From Actinospica sp035493475 (GTDB lineage Bacteria > Actinomycetota > Actinomycetes > Streptomycetales > Catenulisporaceae): DNA of 64,000 bases. The stretch lies in assembly GCA_035493475.1 (NCBI GenBank), contig DATJIF010000123.1, positions 89,426-153,425 on the forward strand. The letters run 5' to 3'. Position numbers and translations under genes: made by a program. This document shows positions 42,141 through 49,861 of the stretch, in pieces (within the stretch, counting starts at the first letter, position 1; each line of letters opens with the position of its first letter). The notes below the pieces were generated by a model. The model worked only from the letters and a program-made list of their open reading frames with translations, was not told the DNA's origin and did not search any database.

Positions 42141-42617
42141 GTGAATCGAGCGTCGGCCATGACCGTCCATCAGCTCAGCGGCACGGACGTCGGCACCATC
42201 GCGCCGAACTGCGTGCTCGTCGCCGTCGACCTCTCCCGCACCTCGCTGCGCGCCGCCGACTACGCCGCCGGACTCGCGCGGCGCACCGGCGTCGGCGTCG
42301 TCGGGGTCTATGTGCGGCAGAACAGCGCCTTCGTGATCGCCTCGCCCGGCCTCGCCGTGTACGCGCACGCCGCCGAGACCGACGTGGCCCACGAGGCGGG
42401 GGAGTACCTCGCCGAGAGCGCGCTGCGGCTCGGCACCGCGTGCGCCTTCACGATCCAGAACGGCCCACCCGCCGAGGCGATCCGCCGCCTCGCCCGCGAA
42501 CTGCGGGTGTCCGCCCTCGTCGTCGGCGCCTCCGAGCAGCCCGTACACCGGCTCTTCGGCTCGCTCGCCGCCAAGCTGGCCCGCTCCGCGCCGTGCCCGG
42601 TCATCGTCGTGCCCTGA
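42141..42617 (+). CDS. Universal stress protein (UspA family)
   Basis: A 158-residue single-domain Usp. The first strand and helix (VLVAVDLSRTSLRAADYAAGLARR) and the C-terminal LVVGASEQPVHRLFGSLAAKLARSAPCPVIVVP match the family; the ATP-binding consensus G2xG9xGS/T is only partly present (VVGASEQ...LFGSLA), so nucleotide binding is uncertain. Start GTG 42141 or ATG 42159; neither has a clear Shine-Dalgarno. Confidence 0.88.
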   Translation: MNRASAMTVHQLSGTDVGTIAPNCVLVAVDLSRTSLRAADYAAGLARRTGVGVVGVYVRQNSAFVIASPGLAVYAHAAETDVAHEAGEYLAESALRLGTACAFTIQNGPPAEAIRRLARELRVSALVVGASEQPVHRLFGSLAAKLARSAPCPVIVVP

Positions 42618-42625
42618 GATTGATC

Positions 42626-42654
42626 TTGACAGCATGACGTTGGGAGCCTACGGT
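42626..42654 (+). promoter_or_regulatory. Consensus-like housekeeping promoter of the GH5 gene
   Basis: TTGACA (42626-42631), a 17-bp spacer and TACGGT (42649-42654). Predicted start near 42661. Confidence 0.75.
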
Positions 42655-42664
42655 CCATCCCGAG

Positions 42665-42684
42665 TTAATTCATGGGCGAATTAA
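42665..42684. promoter_or_regulatory. Operator immediately downstream of the GH5 transcription start
   Basis: TTAATTC-ATGGGC-GAATTAA, a perfect 7-6-7 inverted repeat at about +5 to +24. It is strikingly AT-rich for this genome. It differs from the CebR site (TGGGAGCGCTCCCA), so another repressor is implied. Confidence 0.75.
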
Positions 42685-42703
42685 TGACTTTGGAGCGTGG
42701 ATC

Positions 42704-44185
42704 GTGAAGTTCCTCACCGGGCGCAGACGCGCCGCACTCGCCGCACTCGCGGTCACGGCCGGACTCGTCGCCGCCGCGACCACGACAACCGCCTTCGCCT
42801 CGTCCGCGGCGCAGACGGCCTCCTCGGGCGCCGCCGCGAGCACCTCGGCCGCCGCCGCGCCGAGCAGCTTCCACGGCGTGAACTGGGCCGACCCGAACGA
42901 CAACTACAACAGCGGCCCGGTCGTGCCGAGCGGGCTGAGCACCTCGGACTCGTACCAGACCGTGTACAAGATCACCCTGAACATGGTCGCGGGCTTCCGG
43001 AAGAACCTCGGCGCCAACACGCTGCGGCTGCCGATCAACCCGGCGAGCGTCGGCACCGCCTGGTGGAACTCCTACCGCGCGACCATCGACGCGGCGACCG
43101 CGGCCGGCGACAAGGTCATCCTCAGCTACTGGGACGAGAAGTCCTCGAACGACGGCGTGATCGACGACACGGCGACGTGGAACCAGATGTGGAACACCGT
43201 CACCAAGGCCTACGCGCACAACCCGCACGTCTACTTCGAGCCGATGAACGAGCCGTACGGCTACTCGGCCACGCAGTGGGTGCAGATCTGCACGCAGTGG
43301 CTCGCCGACCGCACCTACATCCCGCGTGACCGCGTCGTCATCAGCGGCACCGGCTACAACGACAACGTGACCGCAGTCGGCGCGGCCTCGGCCCTGAACG
43401 GCACACTGCTGTCGCTGCACTTCTACGGCTACTGGGCCAGCTACACCACCGAAGCGGACTGGATCAACAACCTGCTTCCGCGGCTCGGCGCCTACGCCTC
43501 CCGCACGATCATCGACGAGGCCGGCGCCCCGATGACGATCGGCCTGAACTACGGCGCGCACAACGGCAACACGTACACGGCGTACCTCGCCGCCACCACG
43601 GACATCGCCCGCGGCATGGGCATGGGCCTCGTCTACTGGCCCGGCCTGCGCTTCGGCGACTCCTACTCGATCGAGAGCCTCGGCTCCGACGGCAAGCTGA
43701 CCAACAACAGCGCCTCCGGTGTTGCCCAGCTCCAGTGGGGCTACGGCTTCGGCACCATCCCGCCGGTCAACGACCAGCCCGCCGCCCCTCCCGGTGAGGA
43801 GCTCGTCAACGCCGCCTCCAGCCGCTGCGCCGACGTCCCCGGCTTCTCCACCACCGCGGGCACGCAGCTCGACATGTGGGACTGCAACGCCGGCGGCAAC
43901 CAGACCTGGGACTACAACAGCAGCCACGAACTGAGCGTCTACGGCGACATGTGCATGCAGGCCGGCACCTCGTCCACCGCCACCTCCGGCACCGCCGTAG
44001 TCCTCGAGAACTGCACCGGCGCCACGAACCAGCAGTGGACCGTCAACGCCACCGGCACCGTCACCAGCGCCGCAGACTCCACCCTCTGCCTGGACACCGT
44101 AGGCGAAGCCACCGCCGACGGCACCCTCCTCAACGTCACCACCTGCTCCGGCGCCACAAGCCAGAGTTGGAAGTTGGGTTCGTAA
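42704..44185 (+). CDS. Secreted GH5 endoglucanase/mannanase with ricin-type CBM13
   Basis: A 493-residue extracellular enzyme. A basic signal peptide occupies about 1-31, followed by an Ala/Ser linker. The GH5 barrel (about 50-355) has HGVNWADP, LRLPINP, the acid/base Glu E183 in MNEPYG and the nucleophile E272 in IIDEAGAP. The C terminus (about 365-493) is a ricin B-type beta-trefoil (CBM13) with repeated QxW-like segments. Together they would hydrolyse a plant beta-glycan. Start GTG 42704 with GGAG upstream. It is controlled by the promoter and operator above. Confidence 0.93.
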   Translation: MKFLTGRRRAALAALAVTAGLVAAATTTTAFASSAAQTASSGAAASTSAAAAPSSFHGVNWADPNDNYNSGPVVPSGLSTSDSYQTVYKITLNMVAGFRKNLGANTLRLPINPASVGTAWWNSYRATIDAATAAGDKVILSYWDEKSSNDGVIDDTATWNQMWNTVTKAYAHNPHVYFEPMNEPYGYSATQWVQICTQWLADRTYIPRDRVVISGTGYNDNVTAVGAASALNGTLLSLHFYGYWASYTTEADWINNLLPRLGAYASRTIIDEAGAPMTIGLNYGAHNGNTYTAYLAATTDIARGMGMGLVYWPGLRFGDSYSIESLGSDGKLTNNSASGVAQLQWGYGFGTIPPVNDQPAAPPGEELVNAASSRCADVPGFSTTAGTQLDMWDCNAGGNQTWDYNSSHELSVYGDMCMQAGTSSTATSGTAVVLENCTGATNQQWTVNATGTVTSAADSTLCLDTVGEATADGTLLNVTTCSGATSQSWKLGS

Positions 44186-44204
44186 CCAGCAGTTGAACTA
44201 ACGC

Positions 44205-44241
44205 GAGGTGGCGCACCGGACCCAGTCCGGTGCGGCACCTC
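44205..44241 (+). terminator. Strong hairpin terminator of the GH5 gene
   Basis: GAGGTG-g-CGCACCGGA (44205-44220), loop CCCAG, TCCGGTGCG-g-CACCTC (44226-44241): 15 pairs with a single G-G mismatch, 20 bp after the stop. Confidence 0.85.
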
Positions 44242-44267
44242 CACTTCACTGCGCCCCTATCCAGCGA

Positions 44268-44390
44268 CTCAGTACCCGCATGGCGCTTTGAAGTGCGGAT
44301 AACCGGGGTAGGTAGCTAATGCGAGGTCTACTCGGCCGAGGAGCACCACGTAGAGCGTGTTGCTGACGTAGATCTGTTCTCCGTTTGATC
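44268..44390 (-). pseudogene. Coding-like C-terminal remnant of an unknown gene
   Basis: In the roughly 300 bp between the GH5 gene and DUF6082, the minus strand has about 40 codons with clear G/C third-position bias ending in TGA (QIYVSNTLYVVLLGRVDLAL and onward to a PGYPHF-containing end). No credible start, ribosome site or upstream domain is present, so it looks like the tail of a deleted gene. Family not recognised. Confidence 0.35.
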
Positions 44391-44486
44391 CCAGGTAAGG
44401 CCTCTGGCATTCCCTCTGGCGTCGCGTCGGCTGCACACAGGAAGCGGCTGACTTTTCTACGCGGCCCGAGGGGAGCGAACCCAACC

Positions 44487-45257
44487 ATGGCCTCATCCGA
44501 GAAACACGATGCGCCCGACATCCTTCGCCGTATGCTTTCGGCGAGGAACGGCGCGCTGATCTTCCTGGTGTTCGCGCTCGCGACCACCCTGGTCAGCGTC
44601 GGAATCACCGCGGTGCTGGCCAACGTGCTGAGCATAGGCCTTGGCAACCGCATGGGCACGCTCGGCCAGATATTCGAGTCCGTGAACGCAGCCTTCTCCG
44701 GCCTTGCTTTCATCGCCCTCGTCGTCACCTTCAGGCTCCAGTACGACGAGTTGAAGTTGCAGCGGGCCGAGTTGCAGAACCAGCATCAGGCCATGGACAA
44801 GAGCCAGGCGGAACTCCATCGAAGCGCCTAAGCCGACATGCGAACACTGCACATGCGGCTGATCAAGATGTCGATGGACGATGACGAACTGGCCCCCGTC
44901 TGGCCACAGTACCAGGGTCATACTTCACCCGTACGGGGCAAGCAGGACAACTATTCGAACTTGATCATTCAGCATCAGCGTATGCTGTATGAGCTCGGAT
45001 ACTTCAACAGGGACGATGTCCTGGGAGTCCTGCGCTACCTGTTTACCAGCGCTCTGATTCGCAGGTTCTGGGAAGGCCAAATGTTAGCGCGTCAGATCAT
45101 CAGACTCGACGCGCGCGACGCCGAATTCTACGAGATCGCCGACATCGCGTACCGCGAATCCTCGCCTCCAGAGCCGCCGACGCCGTCCGGCCGCGAACGC
45201 GGCGCGGACGTGATCGACCTGGAGTTTCGCAGGAACTCCGGATCAGACGCCGCGTGA
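44487..45257 (+). pseudogene. DUF6082-family gene interrupted by one in-frame stop
   Basis: A 256-codon frame broken by TAA at 44829-44831. The first part (114 codons, ATG 44487 with GAGGGGAG) has two membrane helices and a coiled coil ending in AELHRSA. After the stop the same frame continues ADMRTLHMRLIKMSMDDDEL, then YSNLIIQHQRMLYELGY, the typical second half of DUF6082 proteins. A family Glu is expected at the break, so one GAA-to-TAA change explains it. Codon use is less GC-biased than the neighbours, and a TTA codon occurs in the second half. Function of the family unknown. Confidence 0.75.
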
Positions 45258-45503
45258 GAAATGCTCGAAGGCGGAGAGGAGGACGGCGCGGGGGATCAGG
45301 ACCAGCCGCTCGGTTGTCGAGAACCCTGCGTCCGACGGCGGCGGCACCATGCCGGTGGCATCTTGTCCGATGATCGCAAAATCTCCCGTATCCGTCTCGA
45401 ACACGTCGGGACAGTTCACGGAGTCACCGCAGCCACGCTCTGCAGGTGCCGTCCCCCAGCGTCGCTCAATCGCAGGCCAGGTCCCGTGTCGGGAGACGTT
45501 CAT
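45243..45503 (-). CDS. Small actinobacterial protein
   Basis: An 86-residue soluble protein. The central part (CPDVFETDTGDFAIIGQD) and the end (ERLVLIPRAVLL) resemble small Streptomyces proteins that are encoded beside XRE/DUF397-type regulators; their role is unknown. ATG 45503 has a TACGGT -10-like element about 9 bp upstream, suggesting a leaderless message. Its 3' end overlaps the DUF6082 pseudogene by 15 bp. Confidence 0.6.
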   Translation of the reverse strand: MNVSRHGTWPAIERRWGTAPAERGCGDSVNCPDVFETDTGDFAIIGQDATGMVPPPSDAGFSTTERLVLIPRAVLLSAFEHFSRGV

Positions 45504-45597
45504 TGAGTGGTTACCGTACCTTTCGTGGCTGCTGCGAACGCAGTGAGCTTACACAGTGCAAGGTGGCTGTGCATGGAGATTCCAAAGCGTGTCGGAT

Positions 45598-46290
45598 TCA
45601 CAACCCTTCCGTGAGCAAACCGTCGGAGATCGTCAGGACGCGGTCGGCGATCTCCATCAGGGCCTTGTCGTGGGTGGCGATGAGGGCGGTGACGCCTTCG
45701 GAGTGGACGAGGGTGCGGAGGAGGCGCATGATCTGGGCGCCGGTTTGGGAGTCGAGTTGGCCGGTGGGTTCGTCGGCTAGGAGAAGGGTGGGCTTGGCGG
45801 CCAGGGCGCGGGCTATGGCTACGCGTTGTTGTTGGCCGCCGGAGAGTTCGTGGGCGCGTTGTTGCATGTGGTCGCCTAGGCCTACCAGGCGCAGGAGGGT
45901 CTTGGCGCGGTCCTCGCGTTGGGCGGCGGGGACGTTGAGGAGGCGGAGGGGGACGCCCACGTTCTCGGTGGCGCTGAGGATGGGGATGAGGCCGAAGGAC
46001 TGGAAGATGTAGGAGACCTTCTCGCGGCGGAGTTCTAGGAGCTTGTTCTGCGAGATGACGTCTAGGCGCTGACCGGCCACGGTGATGGTGCCATCGGTCG
46101 GTCGGTCGAGTCCGCCTAGCAGGTTGAGCAGGGTGGTCTTGCCGGAGCCGGAGCGGCCGCGTAGGACGACGAGTTCTCCGGCGCCGATGCTGAAAGTGAC
46201 GCCGCGTAGGGCCTCTACTTTGGCTGTGCCGGTGCCGTAGCTGCGGCGCAGTCCCTCGGCGCGCACGATCGTGGTCGTCGTGTCGCTCAT
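45598..46290 (-). CDS. ABC transporter ATP-binding protein (LolD/MacB type)
   Basis: A 230-residue ATPase of the type that powers FtsX/MacB-like exporters. Walker A is GRSGSGKT, the signature LSGGQQQR, Walker B LLLADEPTGQLD, with H-loop ATHD. It is the last of four co-directional genes and overlaps the preceding ATPase gene by 4 nt. It lacks the C-terminal extension of its sister ATPase, so the two may form a heterodimer or serve different permeases. Confidence 0.95.
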   Translation of the reverse strand: MSDTTTTIVRAEGLRRSYGTGTAKVEALRGVTFSIGAGELVVLRGRSGSGKTTLLNLLGGLDRPTDGTITVAGQRLDVISQNKLLELRREKVSYIFQSFGLIPILSATENVGVPLRLLNVPAAQREDRAKTLLRLVGLGDHMQQRAHELSGGQQQRVAIARALAAKPTLLLADEPTGQLDSQTGAQIMRLLRTLVHSEGVTALIATHDKALMEIADRVLTISDGLLTEGL

Positions 46291-47237
46291 ATCGTCGGCT
46301 CCTCGCGGTCCGCGCGGACGGTGATCTGTTCGGGTTCGAGGCCGAGCCGCACGCGGTCGCGCAGGTCTAGGGCCTCGATGTAGTCGGCGGGCAGCTGGAT
46401 CCGGCCGGCCCGGTCGAGCAGTGCGAACTCCTGGGCCGTGGCGAGCTCGCCGAACTCGGTGCGCAGGACTTCGCTGCTCGTGCGGCCGTCTCGGATCTGT
46501 ACTGTGCGCGGCACCTGGCTGGAGACGTTCTCGTCGTGGGTCACGATGAGTACCGCGACGCCGAGTTCGTGGTTGGCGGTGCGTAGCGCCTGGAAGACGG
46601 TGTCGGCGGAGTTCGTGTCGAGTTCGCCGGTCGGTTCGTCGGCGAGGACCACCTTGGGTCGGTTTGCCAGGGCTACTCCGATGGCTACGCGCTGCTGTTC
46701 GCCGCCGGAGAGTTGGCCCGGGCGGCGGCGGGCGCAGTAGCCGATGCCTAGGAGGTCGAGCATTTCGTGGGCTCGGCGGCGGCGCTTGCTTCTGTTGACT
46801 CCGGCGAGGCGGAGCGGCGTCTCGATGTTTTCTTGGGCGTCTAGGTAAGGCAGGAGGTTGCGGCCGGTCTGCTGCCAGATGAAGCCTACGGTCTCGCGGC
46901 GGTAGCGCAGCCGTTCGCGGCCCTTCATCGTCAGGAGGTCGTGGTCGGCTACGCGGGCTCGGCCGGCTGTGGGGCGGTCCAGGCCGGAGAGGATGTTGAG
47001 CAGCGTGGACTTGCCGGAGCCGGACGCGCCGACGATCGCGGTCAGCTCGCCGGGGCGGATCGTCAGGTCAAGGCCCTGCAACGCCTGCACCTCGACGCCG
47101 TCCGCCGCGTAGACCCGGACCAGCCGGTCGCACAGGATCAGCGCGTCGGCGCCGTAGTCGGCACGCGCCCGGGCTGCGGTCTCGGCCTCGAGTTCCAGGC
47201 TCGCCAGGTCGGCGGCGGGCGCCTTCGCGTCGGTCAT
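46287..47237 (-). CDS. ABC transporter ATP-binding protein with AbrB-like C-terminal domain
   Basis: A 316-residue MacB-type ATPase: Walker A GASGSGKS (70-77), signature LSGGEQQ (176-182), Walker B LADEPTGELD, H-loop THDEN. Beyond the ATPase, residues about 271-310 read FALLDRAGRIQLPADYIEALDLRDR, the pattern of a SpoVT/AbrB swapped-hairpin domain. Such a domain could dimerise or bind DNA. ATG 47237 with GGGAGAGG; it overlaps both neighbours by 4 nt. Confidence 0.93.
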   Translation of the reverse strand: MTDAKAPAADLASLELEAETAARARADYGADALILCDRLVRVYAADGVEVQALQGLDLTIRPGELTAIVGASGSGKSTLLNILSGLDRPTAGRARVADHDLLTMKGRERLRYRRETVGFIWQQTGRNLLPYLDAQENIETPLRLAGVNRSKRRRRAHEMLDLLGIGYCARRRPGQLSGGEQQRVAIGVALANRPKVVLADEPTGELDTNSADTVFQALRTANHELGVAVLIVTHDENVSSQVPRTVQIRDGRTSSEVLRTEFGELATAQEFALLDRAGRIQLPADYIEALDLRDRVRLGLEPEQITVRADREEPTI

Positions 47238-49861
47238 GCGTCCTCTCCCATCCTCAGCTGCGCGGGAACGCTGCGGCGTCGGGCTATCGCGGCTTGCAGC
47301 AGCACGCCGCAGCCGGTCAGCGCCAGCGCGGCGGCCACGGTCAGCAGCGGGGTGACCGCGTCGAGCTGCAGTGCGCTCTCGCTGGCCAGTCCGGTGAACA
47401 CGGTCAGATTCAGTGCGCTGCCGAAGACCAGCGGCAGTGCGAGGGCCGCCAGCAGGCCGCCGAGCGCGGTGCTCGCGGCCAGCGGTGCGGTCTCGGCGAG
47501 CGCGATTCCGCGCGCCTGGCGTGCGCTGAGCCCCAGCGTGCCGAGCAGGGTCAGGCGGCGCGTGCGTGGGGCCGCGGTCAGGGCGAGCGCGAGCAGGATG
47601 CCGCAGATCCCGAAGCAGCCCGCCGCGCCGATCCCGAGTACGTACCCGAACTCGGCCAGTCCGCCGAGCGGCAGGTGCACGAGCTGGTTGAGCGCGTCGG
47701 TGCGGTAGGTGACGCGGTTGCCGCCGGTCAGGGTGCTCGCCACGACCGCGTTCATCTTCGCCGCGTCGATTCCGTTGCCGGACACCAGGATCTCGGTCAC
47801 CGGCCAGAACTGCGTGGAGGCCGCGACGGCCCAGGACGGCACCAGGATGAACGACTCTCCCGGCGAGTACGCGGATCGCGCCGGGCTCTGCGCCTGTATG
47901 CCGATGACCTTCGCCTCGAACGGCGGCGCCGAGCCGGGTTCGAGGCCGAAGTCCGAGCCGACCGTGAATCCGCTGTCCGCCGAGACGATGACCGGGACCG
48001 CGCCGGTGCTGCTGCTCGTCGGCAGGGCGTTGCCGAACGGCCAGGGCGAGTCGGCGGTGACGGCCGCGTACGAGCTCGGATCGACCGCGAAGACCGTGGC
48101 GGTGTTGGCCGTGTTGCCGAGGAGCGGCTGCGTGGCGATGGCGGTCGCGTGCGTGACTCCGGGCACCTTCTCCAGCGCCGCCACGGCCTTCGCCGCCTGC
48201 GTCTGATCGGCTGCGGTGTTCAGCGTCACCGTGGCGTCCGCGCCGGTCTGGATCCAGGACTCTGCGACGCGTCCGGACTCGACGTTGTGGTACGCGAGCC
48301 CGCCGAGAGCCGCCAGGGTGAGCGTGAGGACGAGGCCGAACGTGGGCAGCGCGAGACCGAGCGAGGAGCGCGCGGCCCCGGTCAGCCCGAGGAACGCGGT
48401 CGCGCCCTTGCCGCGTTGCGCGGCCCGGGAGGCGGGCACGAGCAGCAGCGGATAGCAGCGCACTGCGATCGTGGTGGCCACGGCGGCGACCAGGATCGGT
48501 GCGAGCGCGCCGAGCGTGTTCGAGCCCTGTCCCGTGCCGCCGATTCCGCGCTGCCGCAGCAGGGCCACGGCCGCCACCGCGAGCAGCACGAGTACGAACT
48601 CGAAGACGCGGCGGCGGGCCTTCGGACGGCGCCGTACGAGGTCGTCGCGGCCGGTTCGGAGCCGTGCGTTGCCGCGATGGTCGAGCACGGCGAGCACCGG
48701 CGGTCCGCCGAGCACGACGAGCGCGACGACGCCGAATAGGTACTCGGCCTGCGTACTCGGTCCGCCGGTCAGTACAGTGCCGAGGGCTCCGGCGACGACC
48801 AGGGCCAGCGCGGTCGGCGGACCGAGTTCGCCGAACACCTGGCGCGCGAGCTGCGGAAGCGACTGGCCGCGTGCGCGCAGCAGGGCGAAGTGCGCACGGC
48901 GCCGGTTGATGATCAGACGCGCGCAGAGCACGACCGTGGCCGCGCCGACCGTCGCCACGCCGATCAGCACCAGGCTGAGCACCGAATCGACCGCGGAACG
49001 CTGTGACTGGAAGGCGGAGAGCGTCGCCGCCGGACCGGCCGTGACCTGCACCTGGAGCGTCGTGCTGACGGTACCGGATTCGAACGCCGTCATGTCGTTG
49101 AGCAGGGTCGCAGCGTTCTGCGCCGAGTACGTGCTCGTGTCCAGCGGCACGCAGTAGACCGCCGAGAACGGGTCCGACTTCCCGGCGGGGAAGTCCACGG
49201 ACGCCAGCGGGGCCAGCTCGCCGTCGCCGATGAGCCCGGCCGTCAGCCACGTCGTGCTGCCGTTCAGGTTCTTGTGCGGCGCCGGGGCCGCGAGATTCGG
49301 ATCGTACTTCCAGAACGTCGAGGTCGGGTCCGTCGGCTCGATGATTCCGGTGATCCGGAACGAATAGGTGCGCCCGGAGATCACGCCGCCGATGCCCACG
49401 CCGTAGGTCTTCGCCGTGGCGGCCGTGACCGCGATGTCGAAGGTCCCGGTGCCGTTGCCCACGGTCGCCGTGTCAGGCATCGAACCCGAGACGAGCCGCA
49501 GGTGCGCATCGATCGAGCTGCGGAACTCGAGGTTGACCGAAGCGGGAACCGGCGTGCTGATGATCGGTATCGGCAGGCCGAGCGACGCGCCGTCCCACGC
49601 CTGGTCACGCAGCGGATTCGCGTCGGCTGGCACGCCGTTCGCGAACGTCTGCAGCGCGCTCGCCATCGAGCTCGCGTCGATGCGCGGCGACGGCGTAGCG
49701 CCTGCGGTGACGGCGCGATCGATCGGCAGCGTGCTGTTGATGCTCTGCTGGAGCGCGTTCGTCAGCGCGCGGTCTACGAGGCCTGGTACGGCCGCCGCGA
49801 ACAGCGCCGTCAGGAAGCTGAGAATGAGCAGCAGGGCCAGGCCAGGGTAGCGACGGATCAT
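47234..49861 (-). CDS. FtsX-like ABC permease (second)
   Basis: An 875-residue permease. One N-terminal helix (LALLLILSFLTALFAAAVPGLV) is followed by a large external domain. The middle and end hold clusters of FtsX-type helices, and a second external domain lies between them. The layout corresponds to a doubled MacB/FtsX module. ATG 49861 overlaps the stop of the first permease gene (ATGA). The GEDA end overlaps the ATPase start. It likely exports lipids, peptides or lipoproteins, or acts as a mechanotransmitter; the substrate is unknown. Confidence 0.88.
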   Translation of the reverse strand: MIRRYPGLALLLILSFLTALFAAAVPGLVDRALTNALQQSINSTLPIDRAVTAGATPSPRIDASSMASALQTFANGVPADANPLRDQAWDGASLGLPIPIISTPVPASVNLEFRSSIDAHLRLVSGSMPDTATVGNGTGTFDIAVTAATAKTYGVGIGGVISGRTYSFRITGIIEPTDPTSTFWKYDPNLAAPAPHKNLNGSTTWLTAGLIGDGELAPLASVDFPAGKSDPFSAVYCVPLDTSTYSAQNAATLLNDMTAFESGTVSTTLQVQVTAGPAATLSAFQSQRSAVDSVLSLVLIGVATVGAATVVLCARLIINRRRAHFALLRARGQSLPQLARQVFGELGPPTALALVVAGALGTVLTGGPSTQAEYLFGVVALVVLGGPPVLAVLDHRGNARLRTGRDDLVRRRPKARRRVFEFVLVLLAVAAVALLRQRGIGGTGQGSNTLGALAPILVAAVATTIAVRCYPLLLVPASRAAQRGKGATAFLGLTGAARSSLGLALPTFGLVLTLTLAALGGLAYHNVESGRVAESWIQTGADATVTLNTAADQTQAAKAVAALEKVPGVTHATAIATQPLLGNTANTATVFAVDPSSYAAVTADSPWPFGNALPTSSSTGAVPVIVSADSGFTVGSDFGLEPGSAPPFEAKVIGIQAQSPARSAYSPGESFILVPSWAVAASTQFWPVTEILVSGNGIDAAKMNAVVASTLTGGNRVTYRTDALNQLVHLPLGGLAEFGYVLGIGAAGCFGICGILLALALTAAPRTRRLTLLGTLGLSARQARGIALAETAPLAASTALGGLLAALALPLVFGSALNLTVFTGLASESALQLDAVTPLLTVAAALALTGCGVLLQAAIARRRSVPAQLRMGEDA

